A program made the position numbers and the translations under genes. A model generated the notes under the pieces. That model was not told the DNA's origin, ran no database searches, and saw only the letters and a list, made by a program, of their open reading frames with translations. Shown piece after piece: positions 24,299 through 32,212 of a DNA stretch of 64,000 bases. The stretch is from Kitasatospora terrestris (GTDB lineage Bacteria; Actinomycetota; Actinomycetes; Streptomycetales; Streptomycetaceae): NCBI RefSeq assembly GCF_039542905.1, contig NZ_BAABIS010000001.1, positions 3,968,001 to 4,032,000 on the forward strand, in the 5' to 3' direction. Within the stretch, counting starts at the first letter, position 1; the number at the start of each line of letters is the position of its first letter.

Positions 24299-24829
24299 TC
24301 AGACGTAGCGGCCGATCACGTCGACGATCACACCGTCCTTGATCAGGTAGGCGTAGGTGAAGTGCTCGGTGACCCCGCCGCCGCGGGCGGTGAAGACGTA
24401 CTCGATCACGGTGCGGTCGCCCTTGGTGGTGACCGAGATCTCCCGGTAGTGGCCCTTGTCGTCCACCACGTCGGGGCGGATGAAGGTGTTGACGATCGCG
24501 TCCCGGCCGGTGAACTGCGAACCGGCCCGGTCGAAGTGGGCGTTCGGGGCGAACGCCGCGGTGATGCCCGCGACGTCGCCGCGGTTGGCGGCGTCGGTGT
24601 AGCCGCGCGCCACCCCGAGGTCGCCCGCGCCGGGGGTGCCGGTGCTCGCGGGCAGCGCCTCGGCGGCGGCCACCACGGCGTCGGTGGTGCCGGTGGCGCT
24701 GATCTCGGCGGCGGCGGGCCGCCGGTCGGCGCCGGAGTCGGTGGTGGCCGCGCAGGCGGTGCAGAGCACGGCGACGCTGAGCATGGCGGCCGCGGCCTGG
24801 GCGGCCCGGCGGGTCAGCTGGTCGGTCAT
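24299..24829 (-). CDS. NTF2/SnoaL-like lipoprotein
   Basis: 176 aa. Signal peptide RRAAQAAAAMLSVAVLCTAC with a lipobox-like CTAC (about residue 26), an Ala/Thr linker, then an NTF2-like fold from about 70: DLGVARGYTDAANRGDVAGITAAFAPNAHFDRAGSQFTGRDAIVNTFIRP ... EHFTYAYLIKDGVIVDVIGRYV. GAGGAG precedes the ATG 24829 by 8 bases. Secreted SnoaL-like proteins are uncommon. It is the most distal gene of the minus-strand part of the accessory block. The end VDVIGRYV parallels ITEIVGRFA in the stand-alone SnoaL protein at 27905, so they are related. Ligand unknown. Confidence 0.78.
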   Translation of the reverse strand: MTDQLTRRAAQAAAAMLSVAVLCTACAATTDSGADRRPAAAEISATGTTDAVVAAAEALPASTGTPGAGDLGVARGYTDAANRGDVAGITAAFAPNAHFDRAGSQFTGRDAIVNTFIRPDVVDDKGHYREISVTTKGDRTVIEYVFTARGGGVTEHFTYAYLIKDGVIVDVIGRYV

Positions 24830-24924
24830 CGGTCTGGCTCCTCGCGTTCGGCTGTTCTCGGCTTCGGCGGTTGTCGGCTTCTGCGGTTGTCGTCGGGATG
24901 CGGTCCGCTGCGGGATCCGGCCGG

Positions 24925-25611
24925 TCAGGCCCGCTGGACGTGGAAGTTGAAGTCCCAGGTGCCGAGCGCGCCCCACACCCGGATCCAGAGCGGCAGCAGC
25001 TGCTCGGTGCCGCGGGCCGCGGTCAGGTCGCCGAGGTCGACGACCGACCCGGCGGGCCAGCCGAAGGCGGCCAGCAGCTCGGCGGTCTCCTTCTTGGCGG
25101 CCTCGTCGTCGCCGCACAGGAAGACCTCGTGCGGGCCGGCCAGCCGGCCGGGCTCGACCATCACCGAGCAGTTCATGGTGTTGAGCGTCTTGACCACCCG
25201 GGCGGCCGGGAAGGCCCGCTGGATGGACTCGGCGAGGCTGTCGGTGTTGACCGGGTCCAGGGTCGGCGGCATCCCGTTCGAGAAGTCGAGCGGGTTGGCG
25301 ACGTCGATCAGCACCTTGCCGGCCAGGTTCTCCGCGCCGGCGGCGGTCAGCGCGCCGATGCTGGCCGAGCCGAGCGAGGCGTTGACCACCGTGTCGGCGC
25401 CGGCCGCGGCCTCGGCGAAGCCGGTCAGCTCGATCTCGGGGTGCTCGGCGGCCCAGAGGGCGTACGGCGGGTTGCCGTAGCCGTCCGGCTCGGTGCGGGC
25501 CAGGGTCTGCTCGACGTCCCGGGTGCCGACGGCGACCCGGTGGCCGAGCGAGGCCAGCTTGGCCGCCAGGGTCCGGCCGACGATGCCGGTTCCGATGACT
25601 GCGTAGCGCAT
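24925..25611 (-). CDS. NADPH-dependent F420 reductase-like oxidoreductase
   Basis: 228 aa. Rossmann N-terminus MRYAVIGTGIVGRTLAAKLASLGHRVAVGTRD, then DTVVNASLGSAS, LIDVANPLDF and VVKTLNTMNCSVMVEP, typical of the F420:NADPH oxidoreductase/NADP-oxidoreductase coenzyme F420-dependent family (GTRD and the NTMxCxVM block). Such proteins transfer hydride between NADPH and F420 or reduce small carbonyls. The ATG 25611 follows GGGAGAG. It lies 93 bp from the ankyrin gene in the same direction. Cytosolic. Confidence 0.85.
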   Translation of the reverse strand: MRYAVIGTGIVGRTLAAKLASLGHRVAVGTRDVEQTLARTEPDGYGNPPYALWAAEHPEIELTGFAEAAAGADTVVNASLGSASIGALTAAGAENLAGKVLIDVANPLDFSNGMPPTLDPVNTDSLAESIQRAFPAARVVKTLNTMNCSVMVEPGRLAGPHEVFLCGDDEAAKKETAELLAAFGWPAGSVVDLGDLTAARGTEQLLPLWIRVWGALGTWDFNFHVQRA

Positions 25612-25704
25612 GGCGGTGTGCTCTCCCTGTCGGTGGCAGTGGTGGGGCGACACGCCTGCGGGCCCCGGGAGCGGCCCCGGGGCCCGCAGGGTGCTTCGGG
25701 GGCG

Positions 25705-27150
25705 TCAGGCCGCCGGGGCCAGCCGGACGGCCAGCTCGTGGTCGGCGCCGAGCACCTCGACCGCCAGGTCGTACGGGGTCTTGCCGTCGTGACCGGTCAG
25801 GTCGGTGCGGGCGCCCGCGTCGATCAGGATCCGGGCGCAGTCCTCCCAGCCGTGCCACAGCGCGTCGTGCAGCGGGGTGTAGCCGTTGGTGGCGCCCTGG
25901 AAGTCCAGGTCGATGCCGTCCGCCACCACCAGGTCGGCGGTGATCGCGGCGTGGCCGTTGTAGACGGCCTTGTGCAGCGGGACGGCGCCGAAGCAGGGCT
26001 CGACCGCGTTGACGGCGGCGCCGGCGGCGAGCAGCAGGCGGGTGATCTCCTGGTGGCCGTCGCGGGTGGCGACGTGCAGCGGGGTGTGGCCGTCGTTGAA
26101 GCCGTTGAGCCGCGGGAAGCGGGCCTCGACGTCCGCGCCGGCCGCCAGCAGCGAGCGGACCTGCTCGACGTCGTCGGCGACCACGGCGGCCATCAGCTGC
26201 TGGGAGGCGACCGTCTCGGCGTCGCTCTTGCGGCGGTCCTCCAGCAGCTGCTCGGCGCGCAGCAGCAGGTCCTTGCCGCGGGTGTTGACGTTGAGCTCGT
26301 ACTCGAAGTGCTGGCGCAGCGAGAAGCCGTAGTGGGTGTAGACCTCCAGGCCGGCGCCCTGGTCGAGCAGGTAGCCGACCAGGTCCGGGTACTTGAACCA
26401 GAGGGCGTCCATCAGCGGGGTGTGGCCCGTGGTGGGCGCGACCGCGTCGACGAAGGCGCCGGCCTCGACCAGCAGGCGGGCGACCGCGACGCTGCCGCTC
26501 TGGCAGGCCTTGTGCAGCGCGGTGGCGCCGGCCCGGGAGTCGGCGGTGTGCGGGTCGGCGCCGGCCTCCAGCAGCAGGGCGACGAGGGTCTCGTCGCCGC
26601 GGCCGGCGGCGATCAGCAGCGGGGTGAGGCCGCTGTCGGCGTCCCGGCGGTTGACGTCGGCGCCCTCGACCTCGATCAGGGTGCGGGCGGTGTCGGCGTC
26701 GCCGGCGTGCACGGCGGCGAGCAGGCGCTCCTGGCGGTCGGCGGTGAAGGCCGCCACCTCGCCGTTGGGGTCGAAGTAGACCTTCCAGTGGGTGATCTTG
26801 CCGGAGTCTCCGACGACGAAGCGGTGCGCGTCCTCGATCTCGAACTCCTGCCGGGTGCGGGTCTGCGCGGCCCGGGTGTAGACCACGGCGAACGCGGTGT
26901 CGCCCTCGGCCCGCAGGTCGCGGACGCCGTAGTCGAGCACCTCGGTGGTCTCGGCCCGGACGCCGAACGCCGCCTGGACGGCCTCCCGGCCGAGGTGCCG
27001 GCCCAGGTAGGGGATGACCTGGTTGTAGCGGTCCTGCGGCAGCTCGAAGTCGATGTCCTCGGCCAGGGTGCCTATGACGGTCTCCATGTCGCCGCGGCTG
27101 AGGGCGTCGAACCAGCCGGCCACGACCTCGTGGGTGCGGTTGCTGTCCAT
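25705..27150 (-). CDS. SnoaL/NTF2-like domain fused to ankyrin repeats
   Basis: 481 aa. Residues 1-130 are an NTF2-like domain (VVAGWFDALSRGDMETVIGTLAEDIDFELPQDRYNQVIPYLGRHLGREAV ... HRFVVGDSGKITHWKVYFD). From about 138 to 470 run about nine ankyrin repeats (SGLTPLLIAAGRGDETLVALLLEAGADPH, GATALHKACQSGSVAVARLLVEAGA, GHTPLHVATRDGHQEITRLLLAAGA, GYTPLHDALWHGWEDCARILIDAGA). No signal or TM segment. The small-molecule-binding module may be tethered to a protein partner by the repeats; this is inference. The fusion is unusual. Confidence 0.85.
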   Translation of the reverse strand: MDSNRTHEVVAGWFDALSRGDMETVIGTLAEDIDFELPQDRYNQVIPYLGRHLGREAVQAAFGVRAETTEVLDYGVRDLRAEGDTAFAVVYTRAAQTRTRQEFEIEDAHRFVVGDSGKITHWKVYFDPNGEVAAFTADRQERLLAAVHAGDADTARTLIEVEGADVNRRDADSGLTPLLIAAGRGDETLVALLLEAGADPHTADSRAGATALHKACQSGSVAVARLLVEAGAFVDAVAPTTGHTPLMDALWFKYPDLVGYLLDQGAGLEVYTHYGFSLRQHFEYELNVNTRGKDLLLRAEQLLEDRRKSDAETVASQQLMAAVVADDVEQVRSLLAAGADVEARFPRLNGFNDGHTPLHVATRDGHQEITRLLLAAGAAVNAVEPCFGAVPLHKAVYNGHAAITADLVVADGIDLDFQGATNGYTPLHDALWHGWEDCARILIDAGARTDLTGHDGKTPYDLAVEVLGADHELAVRLAPAA

Positions 27151-27203
27151 TGCGGGCGGGCTCCTATCGGACGGGATCCGGGATCAGAGGGACTGCTCCG
27201 GAC

Positions 27204-27872
27204 TCAGTGAGAATCGGGGGTCAGCGTGCTGAACAGGTCGTCCCAGTCGGCTCGGACGCCGCCGGACGTGTTGTACATCTCGAAGGTCAGCGAGCGGGCG
27301 GCCGGGCTGTAGAGCGACTGCACCACGGCGTCCGCGACGTCCTGGCGGGTGATCTCGCCGTCGCCGGTGTCGCCCTGCTCCAGGCGCACGCCGGTGCCGC
27401 CGCGGCCGCCGGTCAGCCAGCTGGGCCGGACCACGGTGTAGGGCAGGCCGGAGCGGCGGATCGCGTCCTCGCCGGCCAGGCGCATGTCGAGCATCCGGCC
27501 GGTCCGGTTGATCGGGTGGTTCTTGCGGGTCACGTAGATCTGGCTGACCAGCACGACGTGCGGCTTCTCGCCGCCGGCGGTGGCCGCGTCCAGGACGTTG
27601 AGCACGCCCTGGTACATGGTGGCCTCGGGGCTGTCCGGGCCGCTGTTGGCGGTGCCCGGCTCGACGCTGATCACCACGGCCGAGAGGCCGGCCAGCGGGA
27701 GGGACAGCGACTGGCGGTCCCGCACGTCCGCCTGGTGGGGCTCGGCGCCGGACTGGACGCCGCGCGGACGGCGGCTCAGCACCCGCACCTCCTCGCCGCG
27801 TTCGAGCAGTCCGGCCACCACCAGGCGGCCGATCCGACCCGCTCCGCCGACGACCGCTACCGGGTTCTCCAC
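27204..27872 (-). CDS. NmrA-type NAD(P)-binding dehydrogenase, paralogue of 7140-7832
   Basis: 222 aa. VAVVGGAGRIGRLVVAGLLERGEEVRVLSRR is the Rossmann start; VVISVEPGTANSGPDSPEATMYQGVLNVLDAATAGGEKPHVVLVSQIYVTRKNHPINRTGR matches the protein at 7140-7832 over nearly its whole length, as does GLPYTVVRPSWL and FEMYNTSG. The two are clear paralogues by eye, lying in two blocks that also share promoter repeats. Likely to act on the same class of substrate. The gene sits 32 bp from the SnoaL gene and 53 bp from the ankyrin gene, forming one operon. Confidence 0.82.
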   Translation of the reverse strand: MENPVAVVGGAGRIGRLVVAGLLERGEEVRVLSRRPRGVQSGAEPHQADVRDRQSLSLPLAGLSAVVISVEPGTANSGPDSPEATMYQGVLNVLDAATAGGEKPHVVLVSQIYVTRKNHPINRTGRMLDMRLAGEDAIRRSGLPYTVVRPSWLTGGRGGTGVRLEQGDTGDGEITRQDVADAVVQSLYSPAARSLTFEMYNTSGGVRADWDDLFSTLTPDSH

Positions 27873-27904
27873 TGGTGCTCCTTCAGGTTCGGCGCCGGCG
27901 CGGC

Positions 27905-28240
27905 TCAGGCGAACCGGCCGACGATCTCGGTGATATGACCCATATTCACCCGATAGGTGTACACAAGGTCCTCACGCAGGCCTCGGGGTGTCGCGAACCG
28001 GTAGCCGACGGCCACCTCGCCCGGGCGGTCCTCGGCGGGCGCCCCGGTCTCCCGGTACCGCCCCGCCACCTCCACCACCCAGGGGACGAAGAAACGGTGC
28101 ACCGCCGACTCGCGGCCCTCGTAGACGGCGCCGGCCATCTCCACCCTGGCCTCGGGGGCGAGGGCGGCGAGCAGCTCGGACACGTCTCCCCGATTGGCCG
28201 CCGCGATGAACTCGCGGGCGACGTCCAGGGCTTCCGACAT
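27905..28240 (-). CDS. Stand-alone SnoaL/NTF2-like protein
   Basis: 111 aa, the usual length for a single NTF2-like domain: ALDVAREFIAAANRGDVSELLAALAPEARVEMAGAVYEGRESAVHRFFVPWVVEV ... DLVYTYRVNMGHITEIVGRFA. Members act as polyketide cyclases, isomerases or ligand carriers; no catalytic assignment is possible here. It is the first gene of the operon running to 24299 and is preceded by an AT-rich promoter (TTATTAAT right before the start) with GTCAA repeats at 28267 and 28279. Confidence 0.78.
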   Translation of the reverse strand: MSEALDVAREFIAAANRGDVSELLAALAPEARVEMAGAVYEGRESAVHRFFVPWVVEVAGRYRETGAPAEDRPGEVAVGYRFATPRGLREDLVYTYRVNMGHITEIVGRFA

Positions 28241-28250
28241 TTATTAATCC

Positions 28251-28290
28251 AAGTCTATGACTGTTTGTCAAACAGCGAGTCAAATGCGCT
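28251..28290 (-). promoter_or_regulatory. Promoter/operator with GTCAA-N7-GTCAA and a 15-bp palindrome
   Basis: GTCAA at 28267 and 28279 are 12 bp apart, as upstream of the genes at 9310 and 29826. CTGTTTGTCAAACAG (28261-28275) is in addition a perfect palindrome around its central T. On the minus strand TTGACT-17 bp-TCATAG could be the promoter, with the second TTGACA inside the spacer, a place suited to repression. Confidence 0.55.
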
Positions 28291-28353
28291 TTCCGGAGGC
28301 GCCCGCCGGACCGAGGGAGAAGAGGTCCGGCGGGCACCGGGGAACCGGGCGGT

Positions 28354-29826
28354 TCAGCGCTCGGCCGCGGCCTCGCTCAGCGGGCGGGAGGCCGCCCGCT
28401 CGGCGGGGGCGGCCACCGCGGCGGCCGCCGTCGGACGCAGGCCGAAGAAGCCGACCAGCAGACCGGCGACCGAGAACAGGCCGGCCACCAGGAAGGCCCA
28501 GCGGAAGTGCGCGACACCCGCGTCGGCGCCACCGGTCGCGGTCAGCACCGCGGCCAGCACGGCCACGCCGACACCGGCGCCGACCTGGTACGAGGCGGTG
28601 ATCAGACCGGCCGCGACGCCCTGGCGCTCGTCCGCCACGCCGCTGACGCCGGCGATGTTGACGGTCGGGTAGACCAGGCCGTTGCCGATGCCGTGCAGGA
28701 TGATGCCCGGCAGGATCGCGGTGGTGTACCCGCTGCCCACGCCCACGCCCAGGTAGAGCAGGACGCCGGTGGCCTGGATCAGCATGCCGATGGTGACCAC
28801 CGCGCGGGTGCCCCAGCGGCCGACCAGCGGACCGGCCGCGAACTTCGCCACCGCGACGATGATCACGCCGAGCGGCAGGAAGGCGAAGGCCGTGGTCAGC
28901 GCCGAGTAGTGCAGGGTCTCCTGCAGGTACAGGGTGGCGACGAACTGCCAGCCGATGGTGGAGCCGGCCCACACCACGCTCACCAGGTTGGCGGTGCTCA
29001 GCGAGCGGGAGCGGAACAGCGAGAGCGGGACCAGCGGCGAGCGGTGGCGCGCCTCGATGGCCACGAACGCGACCAGCAGGGCCACCGCGCCGGCCAGCGT
29101 GCCGATGGTGCCGGCCGACGCCCAGCCCCAGGCCGGGGCCTGGACCAGGCCGTAGACCAGCAGCATGACGCCGAGGGTCACGGTCAGCGCGCCCGCGGCG
29201 TCGATCTTCGAGCCGCCGGTCCGCGGGCCGTCCGCCTTGATCAGCGGGCTGGCCAGCAGCACCGCGATCGCGATGACGCCCGGCGCGAAGAACACCAGCC
29301 GCCAGTCGATCTCGGTCAGCACGCCGGAGAGGACCAGGCCGAAGCTGTAGCCGCCGGCGCCGGTCATCGCGAAGACGCCGAGCGCGCGGTTGCGCTCGTC
29401 GCCCTCCCGGAAGGTGGTGGTGATCAGCGACATCGCGGCGGGGGCGGTGAAGCCGGCCGCGATGCCCTTGAGCACGCGGGTGGCGATCAGCAGGCCGCCC
29501 GCGGTGAGGATGCCGCCGAGCAGGCTGGCGACGATGAAGACGACGGTCGCGGCCATGAAGGTGCGGCGACGGCCCCAGATGTCGGCGACCCGGCCGCCGA
29601 GCAGGAGGAACCCGCCGTAACCCACGGTGTAGCCCGAGACGAGCCACTGCAGCGAGCCGTCGGACAGGCCCAGGCCGGTCTTGATGCTGGGCAGCGAGAC
29701 GCCCAGCAGGGAGATGTCGAGCGCGTCGAGGAAGACCGCCCCGCACAGGATCAGCAGCGCCAGCCGCTTCCTGCTGTCGGACAGCTCTCCCGGGTCCGCG
29801 GTCGATACGCGGTCGATGGTTGTCAT
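28354..29826 (-). CDS. MFS drug/metabolite exporter (DHA2 type)
   Basis: 490 aa with about 14 TM helices. Motif A is VADIWGRRRTF (about 77-87), motif C-like GAGGYSFGLVLSGVL about 165 and the DHA2 start GAVFLDALDISLLGVSLPSIKTGLGLSDGSLQWLVSGYTVGYGGFLLLGGR. Proton-driven efflux of hydrophobic compounds is expected. It is divergent from the VOC gene and shares with it an intergenic region containing three GTCAA repeats, so it is probably regulated together with the block. Confidence 0.9.
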   Translation of the reverse strand: MTTIDRVSTADPGELSDSRKRLALLILCGAVFLDALDISLLGVSLPSIKTGLGLSDGSLQWLVSGYTVGYGGFLLLGGRVADIWGRRRTFMAATVVFIVASLLGGILTAGGLLIATRVLKGIAAGFTAPAAMSLITTTFREGDERNRALGVFAMTGAGGYSFGLVLSGVLTEIDWRLVFFAPGVIAIAVLLASPLIKADGPRTGGSKIDAAGALTVTLGVMLLVYGLVQAPAWGWASAGTIGTLAGAVALLVAFVAIEARHRSPLVPLSLFRSRSLSTANLVSVVWAGSTIGWQFVATLYLQETLHYSALTTAFAFLPLGVIIVAVAKFAAGPLVGRWGTRAVVTIGMLIQATGVLLYLGVGVGSGYTTAILPGIILHGIGNGLVYPTVNIAGVSGVADERQGVAAGLITASYQVGAGVGVAVLAAVLTATGGADAGVAHFRWAFLVAGLFSVAGLLVGFFGLRPTAAAAVAAPAERAASRPLSEAAAER

Positions 29827-29907
29827 GACGGTTCTGGCTCCTCAGGTCTCTGGACAGGACGAGGTCGGGGAGCGCGGAAACCCACGCCCCTTCAGAAAAC
29901 TCCTAGA

Positions 29908-29934
29908 GTCAAATATTGTCAATCGCACAGTCAA
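29908..29934. promoter_or_regulatory. GTCAA repeats in the divergent MFS/VOC promoter
   Basis: GTCAA at 29908, 29918 and 29930; the last pair has the same 12-bp spacing as at 9370/9382 and 28267/28279. The site lies in the AT-rich 154-bp gap between the MFS gene and the VOC operon and could control both. Confidence 0.55.
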
Positions 29935-29980
29935 TCGCCTACGCTGCCGAGCACGCCATCGGACCACCCACGGAGGATCC

Positions 29981-30460
29981 ATGACCACCGAGTTGACCCG
30001 GGAAGAGGCGCGGGAGTTGACGCGGGAAAACGTCCGGGACCAGGTCTCCCGGCACGTCACCGGGATGTCGAGCTGCCTGGTGGTGGCCGACCTCGACCGC
30101 GCCGCGCACTGGTACCGGCGGGTGTTCGGCTTCGAGACCGTCAGCCGGCTCGACATCCCCGAGCGCGGCGAGCGGGTCGCCTTCCTCGCCGCCGGCCCGC
30201 TGCGCCTCGAACTCGCCGAGCGGGACGGCTCCGCCGCCCTGCACCGGGCCGACCCGCCCGAGCACGGATTCGTCCAGGGCCCCAGCCACCTGGCCTTCTA
30301 CGTCGACGACCTGGACGCCGTCCTCGCCGAGCTCGCCGGCCTCGGCGTGCCCGTCGCCGTCGGACCGGTCGACATCGCCCCGCTCGCCCTCTCGGTCGCC
30401 TTCGTGCGCGACATCGAGGGCCACCTCATCGAGTTCGTCCAGAGCCCCGGCCGGAGCTGA
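29981..30460 (+). CDS. VOC-family (glyoxalase/bleomycin-resistance-like) protein
   Basis: 159 aa. After an N-terminal helix rich in Glu/Arg (TELTREEARELTRENVRDQV) comes one VOC module: MSSCLVVADLDRAAHWYRRVFGFETVSRLDIPERGERVAFLAAG ... PSHLAFYVDDLDAVLAELAGLGVPVAVGPVDI ... VAFVRDIEGHLIEFVQ. Glu in LIEF and His in SHLAFY are probable metal ligands. The start is ATG 29981 with GGAGG just upstream. First gene of the plus-strand half of the accessory block; role in binding or detoxifying a small compound is inferred from the fold. Confidence 0.82.
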   Translation: MTTELTREEARELTRENVRDQVSRHVTGMSSCLVVADLDRAAHWYRRVFGFETVSRLDIPERGERVAFLAAGPLRLELAERDGSAALHRADPPEHGFVQGPSHLAFYVDDLDAVLAELAGLGVPVAVGPVDIAPLALSVAFVRDIEGHLIEFVQSPGRS

Positions 30461-30507
30461 CCCGAGGTCAGCCCGCGTCCGCCCGCCCCGATCGGAGGAA
30501 GCCCCGC

Positions 30508-31206
30508 ATGGTGACCGCGACCGAACCGATGGTCGAGGAGGCCGAGGACGCCCTCGGCAACGTGGAGATGTCCCCGCAGCGGCTGGAGGCGTTCAGCGAC
30601 GGCGTGTTCGCGATCGCCATCACCCTGCTGATCCTCGAGGTCCACGCCCCCGGACCGGAGGCGATGCGCGCCGGTCTCGGCGACGCCCTGCTCCACCTGT
30701 GGCCCTCGTACGCGGCCTACTCGGTCACCTTCCTGCTGATCGGGATGATCTGGCTCAACCACCACCTGGTGTTCCACTACATCACCAAGGTGGACCGGCC
30801 GCTGATGATCCTCAACCTGATGATGCTGCTGTCGGTGGCCTTCCTGCCCTTCCCCACCGCCGTGCTCGCCGACGCCGTGACCGTCGGCCACGGCGAGAAG
30901 GTGGCCGCCGCGCTGTACGGCATCGTGCTCATCCTCGGCGGCGTCTTCTTCAACGCCATCTGGATCTACGCCTCGCGCGACCACCAGCACCTCGGCGGGC
31001 ACATCACCCCCGAACAGGCCCGGCGGATCCGCGTCCGCTTCGGCATCGGCCCGTTCCTGTACCTCACCGCGGTGCTGATCTCGATCTTCAACGCGACCGT
31101 GAGCATCTGCTTCTACGTCGTGCTGCTGATCTCCTACTTCATCGACGTCAGCCCCAAGTCGTCCCGGCCCCAGGCCACTTCGCCCGAACCGCCTAAGGAG
31201 TACTGA
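30508..31206 (+). CDS. TMEM175-family membrane protein
   Basis: 232 aa with six predicted TM helices. The family hallmark FSDGVFAIAITLLILE lies at about 30-45 (the FSD motif of TM1), followed by WPSYAAYSVTFLLIGMIWLNHHLVFHYI. Bacterial TMEM175 proteins form tetrameric, weakly K+-selective leak channels. GGAGGAA lies 7 bases before ATG 30508. The stop is 1 bp from the next ATG, so it is co-translated with the oxidoreductase. Confidence 0.88.
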   Translation: MVTATEPMVEEAEDALGNVEMSPQRLEAFSDGVFAIAITLLILEVHAPGPEAMRAGLGDALLHLWPSYAAYSVTFLLIGMIWLNHHLVFHYITKVDRPLMILNLMMLLSVAFLPFPTAVLADAVTVGHGEKVAAALYGIVLILGGVFFNAIWIYASRDHQHLGGHITPEQARRIRVRFGIGPFLYLTAVLISIFNATVSICFYVVLLISYFIDVSPKSSRPQATSPEPPKEY

Positions 31207-31207
31207 G

Positions 31208-32164
31208 ATGACCGAGACCATGCGCGCCGTCCGCCAGCACAGCTACGGCGCTCCCGAGGTGCTCCGCCTGGAGGAGAACGTCCCGCGCCCCGAGCCGCTG
31301 TGGACCGAGGTGCTGGTCCGGGTGCACGCCGCCGGCGTCAACCCGGTCGACTGCAAGACCCGCGACGGCGGCGGGATCTCCCCCTCGCAGGGCCCGCTCC
31401 CGATCACCATCGGCTGGGACGTCTCCGGCACCGTCGTGGAGATCGGCGGCGGCGTCACCCGCTTCGCCGTCGGCGACGAGGTCTACGGGATGATCAACTT
31501 CCCGCGGATCGGCGGCGGTTACGCCGAGTACGTGACCGTCGACTCCCGCCAGCTCGCCCCCAAGCCCGAGTCGCTCACCCACGTCGAGGCGGCCGGCGTC
31601 CCGCTGGTCTCGCTGACCGCCTGGCAGAGCCTGGTCAGCGTCGGCAAGACCGGCCCCGGCACCCGCGTCCTGGTCCACGGCGCGGCCGGCGGCCTCGGCC
31701 ACCTCGCCGTCCAGATCGCCCGCGCCCGCGGCGCCTACGTCTGCGGCACCGCCTCCACCGACCAGGTCGAGCTGGTCCGCAGCCTCGGCGCCGACGAGGT
31801 CTTCGACTACACCAAGGTCCGTTTCGAGGAGCACGCCCACGACATCGACGTGGTCGTCGACACCGTCGCCGGCGAGAACGGCCTGCGCTCGCTGAAGACC
31901 ATGCGCACCGGCGGCGTCCTGGTCTCGCTGCCCGTCCCGCCGGACGAGGCCACCGCCGCCGAGGCCGCCCGGCTCGGCCTGCGCGCCGTCTCGCTCACCG
32001 TCGAGGGCGACCGCAAGGACCTCGAGGACATCACCGCGCTGATCAACGCCGGCGCCCTCAAGCCGATCATCGGCAACGTCCTGCCCCTGGAGCGGGCCGA
32101 CAAGGCCCACGAGCTCATCGAGACCGGCCAGGCCAAGGGCAAGGTCGTCCTCCAGGTCATCTGA
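31208..32164 (+). CDS. NADPH:quinone oxidoreductase (zinc-independent MDR family)
   Basis: 318 aa. GroES-like N-terminus (MRAVRQHSYGAPEVLRLEENVPRPEP ... VHAAGVNPVDCKTR) with no Cys/His zinc ligands, then the Rossmann half with VLVHGAAGGLGHLAVQIARARGAYVCGTASTD (about 155-186) and LPLERADKAHELIETGQAKGKVVLQV. Such enzymes reduce quinones or alpha,beta-unsaturated carbonyls with NADPH. It starts 1 bp after the TMEM175 gene with AAGGAG upstream of the ATG. Confidence 0.9.
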   Translation: MTETMRAVRQHSYGAPEVLRLEENVPRPEPLWTEVLVRVHAAGVNPVDCKTRDGGGISPSQGPLPITIGWDVSGTVVEIGGGVTRFAVGDEVYGMINFPRIGGGYAEYVTVDSRQLAPKPESLTHVEAAGVPLVSLTAWQSLVSVGKTGPGTRVLVHGAAGGLGHLAVQIARARGAYVCGTASTDQVELVRSLGADEVFDYTKVRFEEHAHDIDVVVDTVAGENGLRSLKTMRTGGVLVSLPVPPDEATAAEAARLGLRAVSLTVEGDRKDLEDITALINAGALKPIIGNVLPLERADKAHELIETGQAKGKVVLQVI

Positions 32165-32212
32165 CCGCAGTCGTCCGGCCGCCGTCCCCACCCGTACGAA
32201 TCGAGGATCCCC

